From the NCBI GenBank assembly GCA_016839875.1, contig JAEOTK010000152.1, positions 1 to 5,688 on the forward strand: a DNA stretch of 5,688 bases, given 5' to 3'. Source of the DNA: Candidatus Heimdallarchaeota archaeon. Its GTDB lineage: Archaea; Asgardarchaeota; Heimdallarchaeia; Heimdallarchaeales; Heimdallarchaeaceae. The position numbers were made by a program, and so were the translations under genes. The notes beneath the pieces were generated by a model. That model saw only the letters and a list, made by a program, of their open reading frames with translations. It ran no database searches and was not told the DNA's origin. Numbering within the stretch: the stretch's first letter is position 1; every line of letters begins with the position of its first letter. This document shows positions 1 through 5,450 of the stretch, in pieces.

Positions 1-1200
1 AATAAGCAATGCCATTGGAGTAGCAATGACAAGGTTTACAACCGTCACTATCAAAGCAACCTCGATAGACGTCACTAAGGCATGCGTGATATCAGCTATC
101 TTCTTATCCGGTGCTTGAAAAACTTGGAAAAGCATTCCTGCCTGCGTGTCTCCTGAAAATGGTGATTTACCCCACCACTGAAATAGGAAGATGATTACAA
201 ACAGAGCAGGAATAAACACTAACACAAGGAATAGGGTTAGAGAGATTCCATTTCTGGTTCTTGCTACTTTCTTTGAACTTACTTTTCTTTCAAAACGTGG
301 AAACACTTTGTTCCATGGAAGACCTACTTTTCTAGCAAAAAGTCTCACTAGAGTGAGTAAGAGCAAACTTATGATTATGAGAATGAAAGCAAGAAAAGCT
401 GTAGTTGGAATCTGCAAACCTTTCATCCAGCTAACAATTACAACTGGAGCAGTTTGATATACACCACTGACAATTAATGTAGCACCAGTTTCACCTAAGG
501 ATCGAGTAAAAGCTAAAACTGTTCCTGCTAATAATCCTTCTTTAACTAAAGGTAAGGAAATCATTCTTGCAATCGTGAAAGGAGGGGCACCCAAAGTTTT
601 AGCAGCTTTTTCTAAATCAAGATCCAAATCGGAGATTATTCCTTTTATTGAACGAGTAACATAAGGAAAAGTAAATGCAACATGAGCTAATATTATCAAG
701 AAAGTTCCTTGAGAAGTAAAACCTACTTGAGAATTGTATAATCTAGAAATACCATTGTTGGTCCCCCAGAAGAGATAGATTGAGAAACCTAGAGCACTTG
801 TAGGAACAGCCATAGGCATATCTACAAGTGTATCAAGTATATTCTTTCCTTTGAAATTATATCTAGCAAGTATCCAAGCAATTGGTATGCCAACCATTAC
901 ATCGAATACAGTTACAATGCTTGCAACTTTCAAAGAAAGTCCAATTGATCTAAGCATCATCAAAAATGCTTCATTTCCTAGAATGGGATCGTTGAATACA
1001 GTTTCATTAATATCATTCCAACTAATAATAATTTGAAATAGTAAATAGATAATTGGACCTAAAACGATTAGGACAAAGATTAGAACAGTCAAGATTTTCC
1101 CAAAGGAGAGTATACCATCTTTCGATAACCACTTCTCAGCAGCAAGAACGGACCTTCTGACTCTAAGCTCAAGATCTCTTTGATGGTCTTCAACTACCAT
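1..1200 (-). CDS. ABC importer permease, apparently two fused MetI-like domains (3' end outside window)
   Basis: Inner-membrane channel subunit of a binding-protein-dependent ABC importer. I translated 400 residues without a stop, running off position 1. Residues 34-59 form the first helix. Residues 86-112, 126-146, 165-181 and 222-246 are further membrane segments of a complete first domain. Its EAA loop is at about 198-219 (E198, AA199-200, G204, LP216-217), the cytoplasmic coupling helix that docks on the ATPase. It is followed by SLGETGATLIVSG (234-246), as in sulfate, molybdate and tungstate permeases. After a basic linker (288-316) a new helix (318-340), an external loop and the segment ALVTSIEVALIV (374-385) begin a second permease domain. 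This implies a fused two-domain protein like FbpB or ThiP. The ATG start overlaps the binding-protein gene by 7 nt and has a near-perfect Shine-Dalgarno site. Substrate cannot be read from sequence; an oxyanion or metal is likely. Confidence 0.9.
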   Translation of the reverse strand, partial: MVVEDHQRDLELRVRRSVLAAEKWLSKDGILSFGKILTVLIFVLIVLGPIIYLLFQIIISWNDINETVFNDPILGNEAFLMMLRSIGLSLKVASIVTVFDVMVGIPIAWILARYNFKGKNILDTLVDMPMAVPTSALGFSIYLFWGTNNGISRLYNSQVGFTSQGTFLIILAHVAFTFPYVTRSIKGIISDLDLDLEKAAKTLGAPPFTIARMISLPLVKEGLLAGTVLAFTRSLGETGATLIVSGVYQTAPVVIVSWMKGLQIPTTAFLAFILIIISLLLLTLVRLFARKVGLPWNKVFPRFERKVSSKKVARTRNGISLTLFLVLVFIPALFVIIFLFQWWGKSPFSGDTQAGMLFQVFQAPDKKIADITHALVTSIEVALIVTVVNLVIATPMALLI

Positions 1201-2450
1201 TTTTTCACCCTCCTTTTCTTAACTGCTAACGTTACTACAGCAAGAGTAAACAGCATCAATGGAACAACAACATAAGCACTATTTCCTACTTGCCAATATG
1301 GTGCTTCTTCATCTTTTTCTAGTGTAGTTGCTCTCGTTTTTAACCACAAATCAGGTATCCTATCAAGTACTTCACCATCAGTAGGAACGTCAAATTTTGG
1401 AATAGTAAGATTAAGAGCCACACCATTTTCTGGTTTGAAAATCTTCTCCATTTCAGTGATAATTTCAGAATCATTCACTAATGATCCATTACCAGGTCTG
1501 AATCCAAATGGAATTGATTGTATCTGAATCTCCTTACTTAGAAGATAAGTTTCAAATTCTTCAGCTGCGAAAGTCTGATCCGGAGTAACCCAAGAAGCAT
1601 TGAGTATCACATATGGATGATCACTCCACAATGTCCCTTCTTCTGGATAGACTGCAACAAGGTCATCATTCCATTTAGAGAAAGCTTCTCCATCTCTAGC
1701 TGTTTCAATTATTAGATTCTCATAAAGAATCATTACGTTGATTGCTGAAGGACCTAATTGTACTGCCTGTTTGGCAAGGAAACCTGTGGAAGTACCGTAG
1801 AGAACAGCTTTTGATTCAACCTTTTCAAGCCAGGCTTGGATATCAATATCCTGTAAATCTTCAATTTCGATTTCATCAGGATTCTTTCCACTTGCTGCTG
1901 TTATTTCTAATAAAACAGCCATATAACCCGAATTAGATTCTTGAGCAGAAGTGTGAGCTAATTTTAATTCATCATCTGCTAAAGTATAAAGATCTGCCCA
2001 TGATGTGAAATTATTCTCTTCCATGAAACTTCGCCAAGTTCCAATAATTACTGGAGAAGCAACAAGAGATTTTACTTGGCTAAAATCAAGGATAGTAGAA
2101 TCAAATTTTCTCTTCCACTCCCAGTCAAGAAGAGGAATCCAAACAGTAGCAGCTGGGCTCCAGACAGTAGGTTTACTCTCTCCAGAAAGAACAGAGAGCA
2201 TAGAGGTTCTTGTTCCTAAAACTTCAAACTGTAACCGAACATTCTGTCCAGGGTTTCTTTCAGCAAACCAGTCAGGAAACTCAGGTGCTACAGAGTTTAT
2301 CCAGCCTTTCTTTTCACTAGTATAAAGTACTCTGAGGACTATCTCATCTTTCTTCCCACCCAATTGTACCTGTCTAGCAACATCTAATGCAACTATAGAC
2401 AGAATCAAAGCTGCAATAAAAATAATAGTAGGTACTTTGCGTTTAGCCAA
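1194..2450 (-). CDS. Membrane-anchored extracellular solute-binding protein of an ABC importer
   Basis: Captures a substrate outside the cell and delivers it to the permease encoded next. The 418-residue protein has a basic N-terminus and hydrophobic segment (7-23) without a lipobox. A type II periplasmic-binding-like domain follows (about 37-375), then a C-terminal helix (391-410) ending in a basic KKRRVKKW tail. Both ends are therefore inside and the domain outside. Typical segments are VLYTSEKKGW (41-50), PTVWSPAATVWIPLLD (94-109), the SNSGYMAVL region (172-180), and SDHPYVIL (276-283) followed by FGFRPGNGS (315-323). These resemble the SBP_bac_11 (molybdate/sulfate-like) group. Five N-glycosylation sequons (N147, N284, N321, N326, N347) lie in the outer domain, as expected for an archaeal surface protein. 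The start is TTG, with GAGG 7 nt upstream. The ligand is unknown. Confidence 0.88.
   Translation of the reverse strand: MAKRKVPTIIFIAALILSIVALDVARQVQLGGKKDEIVLRVLYTSEKKGWINSVAPEFPDWFAERNPGQNVRLQFEVLGTRTSMLSVLSGESKPTVWSPAATVWIPLLDWEWKRKFDSTILDFSQVKSLVASPVIIGTWRSFMEENNFTSWADLYTLADDELKLAHTSAQESNSGYMAVLLEITAASGKNPDEIEIEDLQDIDIQAWLEKVESKAVLYGTSTGFLAKQAVQLGPSAINVMILYENLIIETARDGEAFSKWNDDLVAVYPEEGTLWSDHPYVILNASWVTPDQTFAAEEFETYLLSKEIQIQSIPFGFRPGNGSLVNDSEIITEMEKIFKPENGVALNLTIPKFDVPTDGEVLDRIPDLWLKTRATTLEKDEEAPYWQVGNSAYVVVPLMLFTLAVVTLAVKKRRVKKW
1205..1214 (-). promoter_or_regulatory. Strong Shine-Dalgarno site for the permease, inside the upstream gene
   Basis: Read on the minus strand, AGGAGGGTGA ends 4 nt before the permease ATG at 1200. 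It matches the archaeal anti-Shine-Dalgarno complement (GGAGGTGA) with one inserted or substituted G. It lies inside the last codons of the solute-binding protein gene (its basic KKRRVKKW tail) and fixes the permease start, indicating coupled or independent re-initiation in one operon. Confidence 0.85.
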
Positions 2451-2505
2451 TTTCAGTCCTCTGAATGTAACTAAATTCCTTAACGTGCTAAATTTTTATT
2501 AGTGC

Positions 2506-2514
2506 ATTTAAAAT
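2506..2514 (-). promoter_or_regulatory. Possible TATA box for the importer operon
   Basis: ATTTTAAAT on the minus strand is centred about 60 nt before the TTG start of the binding protein. Transcription would begin near 2485, leaving a leader of about 35 nt that contains the GAGG ribosome site at 2458-2461. The gap is AT-rich, so other TATA-like matches exist and this one is tentative. Confidence 0.3.
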
Positions 2515-2547
2515 TATTGTAATATTTTGAATGGATTAATTTCAATA

Positions 2548-2557
2548 ATGCTTAAAA
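2548..2557 (+). promoter_or_regulatory. Putative archaeal promoter (TATA-like) of the zinc-ribbon gene
   Basis: ATGCTTAAAA occurs here and again, identically, before the MBL gene at 3842-3851. If it is the TATA element, transcription should start roughly 25 nt downstream, near 2580. That is after the first in-frame ATG (2571) and favours the later ATG at 2595. The distance from element to start (about 41 nt) then nearly equals that at the MBL gene (about 44 nt). Confidence 0.4.
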
Positions 2558-2594
2558 AGAAAAACGAATTATGTTGACTGTTATGAGTGAGATA

Positions 2595-2948
2595 ATGTAT
2601 TGCCCAAAATGTGGAAAAAAGCTATCAATTTCAGATACTTTTTGTGAATCTTGCGGAACAAAAATTAAGAAACGAGAAAAATCTGCTTTGGTTTCTGATG
2701 CTGCTAGAGAAGAAATGAGAGAATATAGAGAACGAACTGAAATTACGAAGGAAGCAAAAGAAAAACAAAAACCAATTGTTGATAGAGAAGGAAAATTGTA
2801 TGGATGCTTTTGGTTCCTTTGGATTGTTATTTGGCCTATAAGGGCATTACTTAATGTATGTATGCAAGAAAGGATGGAATCAATAAGGTTTGGAAGAGGA
2901 TATGGTGTCAAAGAGAGAAAAAAGAAAAGACCAAAAGGAGACTTCTGA
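2595..2948 (+). CDS. Small zinc-ribbon protein with one hydrophobic segment, function unknown
   Basis: I do not recognise a named family. From the chosen start the protein has 117 residues. It opens directly with a four-cysteine zinc ribbon: CPKC at residues 3-6 and CESC at 17-20, separated by a short knuckle (GKKLSISDTF). A highly charged stretch follows, probably helical (about 25-65, rich in Glu, Lys and Arg). Next come one aromatic hydrophobic segment (about 69-90, with three Trp) and a basic tail (KERKKKR near the end). This suggests a cytoplasmic zinc ribbon tethered to the membrane. In-frame ATGs at 2571 and 2583 would add 8 or 4 residues. I prefer 2595 because GTGAG lies just upstream, zinc-ribbon proteins usually begin like this, and the promoter-like element predicts a transcript start after 2571. 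The long opposite-strand reading frame here lacks any recognisable domain. Confidence 0.72.
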   Translation: MYCPKCGKKLSISDTFCESCGTKIKKREKSALVSDAAREEMREYRERTEITKEAKEKQKPIVDREGKLYGCFWFLWIVIWPIRALLNVCMQERMESIRFGRGYGVKERKKKRPKGDF

Positions 2949-3797
2949 TCAGCTAAGATATTGTCTAGACATCGAAATAGCGGAGGCAATTGAAACTATC
3001 GCTTCGAATGAATTGTAAGCTTCAATCATATCTTTTGAGACATATTCAATTGTAAGACCATCTATTCTTGTAACAAAAGGAAGACGTGCTACTCCATCTA
3101 CTTGTGAACTGTCTCTAAGAGTTAATTCCACCTTGGTTGGTTTCTCTGTAACTAATGGTTTCAAGCTCTTTTCTTGGAACTTAATAACCATCTTGTTCAC
3201 TGATTTCCTTAGTTCTTGCTCTATTTTAATCATACTTGGACTTCTTGCTGCTAGACGACTAAGAGATTGTTTTAATTCAACATGTTCAACCCACGGAGAA
3301 TGAGTAACTACATCATCCTCGATTAATTGTTTATCACCAGCAACAAATCCTGTGGGAACACCGTACTCTCCTGCCACATATGCATTTAATAGATATTCAC
3401 TGCACTCTACACCATTGACAACCATTTTGTGGACACTTCCCCCACTATATGTATGATCAAAAGTAGATTTAGTTGTTCCAAATTTCGCATGATAACCTAG
3501 AAAAAGTGCAATGTCACAATCTTCTACACCAGCTACCATACTAGTTTGTCTAAGATTTCCTCTGATAATCTCAACACATTCTGGCAAATCTTCAACATGT
3601 AAATTAACCATGGGTCCATGACTATCTGCAACTATTATCTTATCAAAACCGTTCTTATGTAATTCATCGGTCACAATTAGTGTAATCTTGGTTGATATCT
3701 TTCTAGCTTCTTCGTACAAAGATCCTTTCAGATTCAATTGTCCAGGAATCACAACATAAGGCATACCTTCCAAATCAACAGAGATAAATGCTTTCAT
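2949..3797 (-). CDS. dppA: M55 family D-aminopeptidase (DppA-like)
   Basis: Zinc peptidase of the DppA family, which removes N-terminal D-amino acids from short peptides; the Bacillus subtilis enzyme prefers D-Ala peptides and is a decameric ring. The 282 residues match the usual length (about 275). Zinc ligands known from the Bacillus enzyme can be placed: D8 and E10 in SVDLEG, H60 in DSHG, H103 in LGYHA and E134 in the SEYLLNAYVAG region. H115 (FDHTY) is at the position of the proposed catalytic histidine. VAGDKQ (152-157) and KDMIEAYNS (255-263) are also family-typical. It is cytoplasmic, with no signal peptide. The ATG is preceded by GTGAT. It is a single gene, diverging from the MBL gene, and no peptide transporter lies next to it. 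An archaeon without D-Ala peptidoglycan would need another substrate, such as environmental or damaged peptides. Confidence 0.93.
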   Translation of the reverse strand: MKAFISVDLEGMPYVVIPGQLNLKGSLYEEARKISTKITLIVTDELHKNGFDKIIVADSHGPMVNLHVEDLPECVEIIRGNLRQTSMVAGVEDCDIALFLGYHAKFGTTKSTFDHTYSGGSVHKMVVNGVECSEYLLNAYVAGEYGVPTGFVAGDKQLIEDDVVTHSPWVEHVELKQSLSRLAARSPSMIKIEQELRKSVNKMVIKFQEKSLKPLVTEKPTKVELTLRDSSQVDGVARLPFVTRIDGLTIEYVSKDMIEAYNSFEAIVSIASAISMSRQYLS

Positions 3798-3801
3798 TTA
3801 A

Positions 3802-3806
3802 ATCAC
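3802..3806 (-). promoter_or_regulatory. Shine-Dalgarno site of dppA
   Basis: GTGAT on the minus strand sits 4 nt before the ATG at 3797. It matches the 3' part of the archaeal GGAGGTGATC complement to 16S rRNA and supports this start. Confidence 0.55.
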
Positions 3807-3827
3807 TACTAAGAAAATTGTAGAAAA

Positions 3828-3837
3828 CTAATTAAAG
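3828..3837 (-). promoter_or_regulatory. Possible TATA box of dppA
   Basis: CTTTAATTAG on the minus strand is centred about 35 nt before the dppA ATG. Transcription would start near 3808, giving a short leader that just includes the GTGAT ribosome site. It lies within the 94-nt gap shared with the divergent MBL gene, only about 5 nt from that gene's own promoter-like element. Confidence 0.3.
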
Positions 3838-3841
3838 TCTT

Positions 3842-3851
3842 ATGCTTAAAA
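3842..3851 (+). promoter_or_regulatory. Putative archaeal promoter (TATA-like) of the MBL gene
   Basis: ATGCTTAAAA, identical to the element before the zinc-ribbon gene at 2548-2557, lies about 44 nt before the TTG start. The predicted transcript start is near 3873, leaving a leader of about 20 nt. A small inverted repeat, GTAG-TTTA-CTAC (3853-3864), lies immediately downstream, where an operator could act. Confidence 0.4.
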
Positions 3852-3891
3852 TGTAGTTTACTACTGAAGTTTCACTCTTTGAGTTGGTCAC

Positions 3892-4749
3892 TTGAAAATC
3901 AAAATAAAGTGCATCTACGATAGCAACATTCGTCAAGTAGATAATTTCGGATCTTTTAATGGAGTATCTTTTCTACTAGAAACAAATAGGGGTAAAATGC
4001 TCTTTGATACTGGTTTGGTTTGTTGGAGGTTATTAAGGAATCTACGAAAATGGGAGATTTCTCCCGATAGTATTGAGAGAGTGGTTATTTCGCATGGTCA
4101 TATGGATCATGTACGAGGGATAAAGGCTTTAGCAAAAGCACGAACCACAAATGAAAAATTAATAATTCTTGGACATCCAAATATAATAGAACCAAAAAGA
4201 GCTCATATGTTTGGAAGGAATCTCTGGAATGCGGGATTTCCAAAGATGGAACAAGAATTAATGGATAAAATAGAATTTAAATTCAACACAGATCTAGTTG
4301 AGATTGAGCCAAAAATATATCTATCTGGAGAAATTTCTTTAGATGAAAGAGAAGAAGAAAAGAACTTATCACGCTTCTTCTGGCATGAGATCAACGGGGA
4401 GTGGAAACACGATCCAATGATAGACGAACAATGTTTAATAATCAAAGCAAAAGAAGGTTTAGTGATTTTATCAGGAGACAGTCATCCAGGATTAAAAAAC
4501 ACACTATTAAGAGTTGAAAAATTATTTAGTGAGAAGATTTATGCATTCATTGGAGGACTTCATCTAACCAAATCAACAAATAAGAAAATAGAAAAGATTG
4601 CAGAAGATATTAAGCAGAATTTCAGTTATATCAATTTCTACTTGAACCATACTGCAACAGTAAGGGCAGTTAAACGCATTCGCAAGGAATTGGGAGGAAA
4701 TATCGTCAGAAAATTCCATCTAGGTTCTGAATTGATTTTTGAATATTGA
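3892..4749 (+). CDS. MBL-fold metallohydrolase, COG1237 type (dihydropterin-phosphate synthase-like)
   Basis: Metallo-beta-lactamase-fold protein of 285 residues, probably cytoplasmic. The fold is shown by LLETNRGKMLFDTG (28-41), the metal motif SHGHMDH (H68, H70, D72, H73), a third-strand metal histidine in SGDSHPGLKN (H198), GGLHL (H224) and NHTATVRA (H253), and a C-terminal HLGSELIF (276-283). The order and the extra GGLHL motif fit COG1237. That group includes MJ0296, the methanopterin-pathway enzyme joining 4-hydroxybenzoate to a ribofuranosyl pyrophosphate unit. Two family hallmarks differ: GCSH reads GDSH, and HCTG reads HTAT, so both usual cysteines are missing. The exact substrate is therefore uncertain. 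TTG at 3892 is the only plausible start, since an in-frame TGA lies at 3880-3882 and the next Met is residue 36. No good Shine-Dalgarno site precedes it. It is a monocistronic gene, divergent from dppA. Confidence 0.88.
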   Translation: MKIKIKCIYDSNIRQVDNFGSFNGVSFLLETNRGKMLFDTGLVCWRLLRNLRKWEISPDSIERVVISHGHMDHVRGIKALAKARTTNEKLIILGHPNIIEPKRAHMFGRNLWNAGFPKMEQELMDKIEFKFNTDLVEIEPKIYLSGEISLDEREEEKNLSRFFWHEINGEWKHDPMIDEQCLIIKAKEGLVILSGDSHPGLKNTLLRVEKLFSEKIYAFIGGLHLTKSTNKKIEKIAEDIKQNFSYINFYLNHTATVRAVKRIRKELGGNIVRKFHLGSELIFEY

Positions 4750-4764
4750 AAAAAAGAAGAAGAA
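4749..4764 (-). terminator. T-rich terminator after the SPFH-HPS operon
   Basis: Immediately after the TAG of the HPS-like gene, the minus strand reads a CTT repeat ending in seven consecutive T (4755 to 4749). Archaeal RNA polymerase terminates at such T-runs without needing a hairpin. It fills the 16-nt convergent gap with the MBL gene and overlaps the last base of the MBL stop codon. Confidence 0.5.
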
Positions 4765-4765
4765 G

Positions 4766-5437
4766 CTATTGCCCTACTTCTTTTAATATAGCTGGAATCA
4801 CTCTTTTGATATCCTCATCTTCGTGCAATCCTGCATTTGGATCTCTTGCAGAAACAACATTAATTACTGCTATATCTGCCCCATTGAAATAAGCTGATCG
4901 AACGTTTTTTAATTCAAGCCCTCCAGCAACAGAAATCATGCTTTCGTACTTAGAGCGTATTTTTACTATGTCTTTGTATCTGATAATTTTCCTTTTATTA
5001 TCTTCTTCATCTCGTCCTTTGTGAATAACAACTATATCCGGTTTATGTTTCATCGGTAACATCTTTCTCAATGGATTTTCAACACCCAACATATCAATCA
5101 TTGAAAAAATCCCGTGTCTTCTACAGAAATCGATAGTATAATCTAAAGTTTCTACAGGTGCAGATCCCATTACAGTTGCAGCATTAGCTCCTGCATTAGC
5201 TGCAAAAATTACTTCCTTAACTGCTCCGTCAGTAATCTTAAGGTCTGCTACGACTAATCCTCGCCAGAATCTTCTGATAAGTCTAACTCCTGCCATCCCT
5301 GCTAATTTAATGTAGGGTGTCCCTGCTTCAATTATAATCCTAGGGTCATAGGGAATGCGAGGTAATATGCGTCTCACTTGTTGAGGAGTACCATTGAAAG
5401 CAATTTGGACATACCTCTTATGAGTATCTAAACTCAA
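4766..5437 (-). CDS. 3-hexulose-6-phosphate synthase-like / OMP-decarboxylase superfamily protein
   Basis: Single-domain TIM barrel of 223 residues, slightly longer than typical HPS (about 210). HPS joins formaldehyde and ribulose 5-phosphate. In archaea the reaction often runs in reverse to make pentose phosphate and release formaldehyde. Visible motifs are VQIAFNGT (10-17), IIEAGTPYIK (35-44, metal-region E37), and the superfamily DxKxxD signature at VADLKITDG (D65, K67, D70). NAGANAATVMG (81-91), VIHKGRD (137-143, H139) and SVAGGLE (169-175) follow. The final phosphate loop is unusual: where HPS has a VVGRAI-type sequence this protein reads VINVVSARDPN (191-201). It could be HPS or a sister enzyme, and no phosphohexuloisomerase is visible. 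The TTG start has GGAGAG 7 nt upstream. It follows the SPFH gene by 12 nt, so the two are co-transcribed. Confidence 0.82.
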   Translation of the reverse strand: MSLDTHKRYVQIAFNGTPQQVRRILPRIPYDPRIIIEAGTPYIKLAGMAGVRLIRRFWRGLVVADLKITDGAVKEVIFAANAGANAATVMGSAPVETLDYTIDFCRRHGIFSMIDMLGVENPLRKMLPMKHKPDIVVIHKGRDEEDNKRKIIRYKDIVKIRSKYESMISVAGGLELKNVRSAYFNGADIAVINVVSARDPNAGLHEDEDIKRVIPAILKEVGQ

Positions 5438-5444
5438 TTGCTTT

Positions 5445-5450
5445 CTCTCC
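5445..5450 (-). promoter_or_regulatory. Shine-Dalgarno site of the HPS-like gene, overlapping the SPFH stop
   Basis: The minus strand reads TAGGAGAG. The last base of the SPFH stop codon is the first base of the GGAGAG ribosome site, which is 7 nt before the TTG at 5437. This supports the TTG start and translational coupling of the two genes. Confidence 0.75.

Noticed and set aside
191..1036. Plus-strand reading frames at 191-457 and 851-1036
   Set aside because: They lie opposite the permease gene, whose minus-strand frame is open for 400 codons with clear ABC permease motifs. The plus-strand translations show no domain.
1742..2325. Plus-strand reading frames at 1742-1936 and 2005-2325
   Set aside because: They are antisense to the solute-binding protein gene, with no recognisable domain and no convincing ribosome site.
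2552..2989. Minus-strand reading frame of 145 codons opposite the zinc-ribbon gene
   Set aside because: It is longer than the zinc-ribbon frame, but its Ser/Phe-rich product looks like the antisense of a Lys/Glu-rich gene. It also overlaps the dppA 3' end, whereas the plus strand has a CxxC-CxxC zinc ribbon.
4203..4445. Minus-strand reading frame inside the MBL gene
   Set aside because: It is antisense to a well-supported MBL-fold protein, with Ser-rich composition and no domain.
4750..4764. AAG-type microsatellite between convergent genes
   Set aside because: Too short to count as a repeat element. It is better explained as the T-rich terminator of the minus-strand operon.
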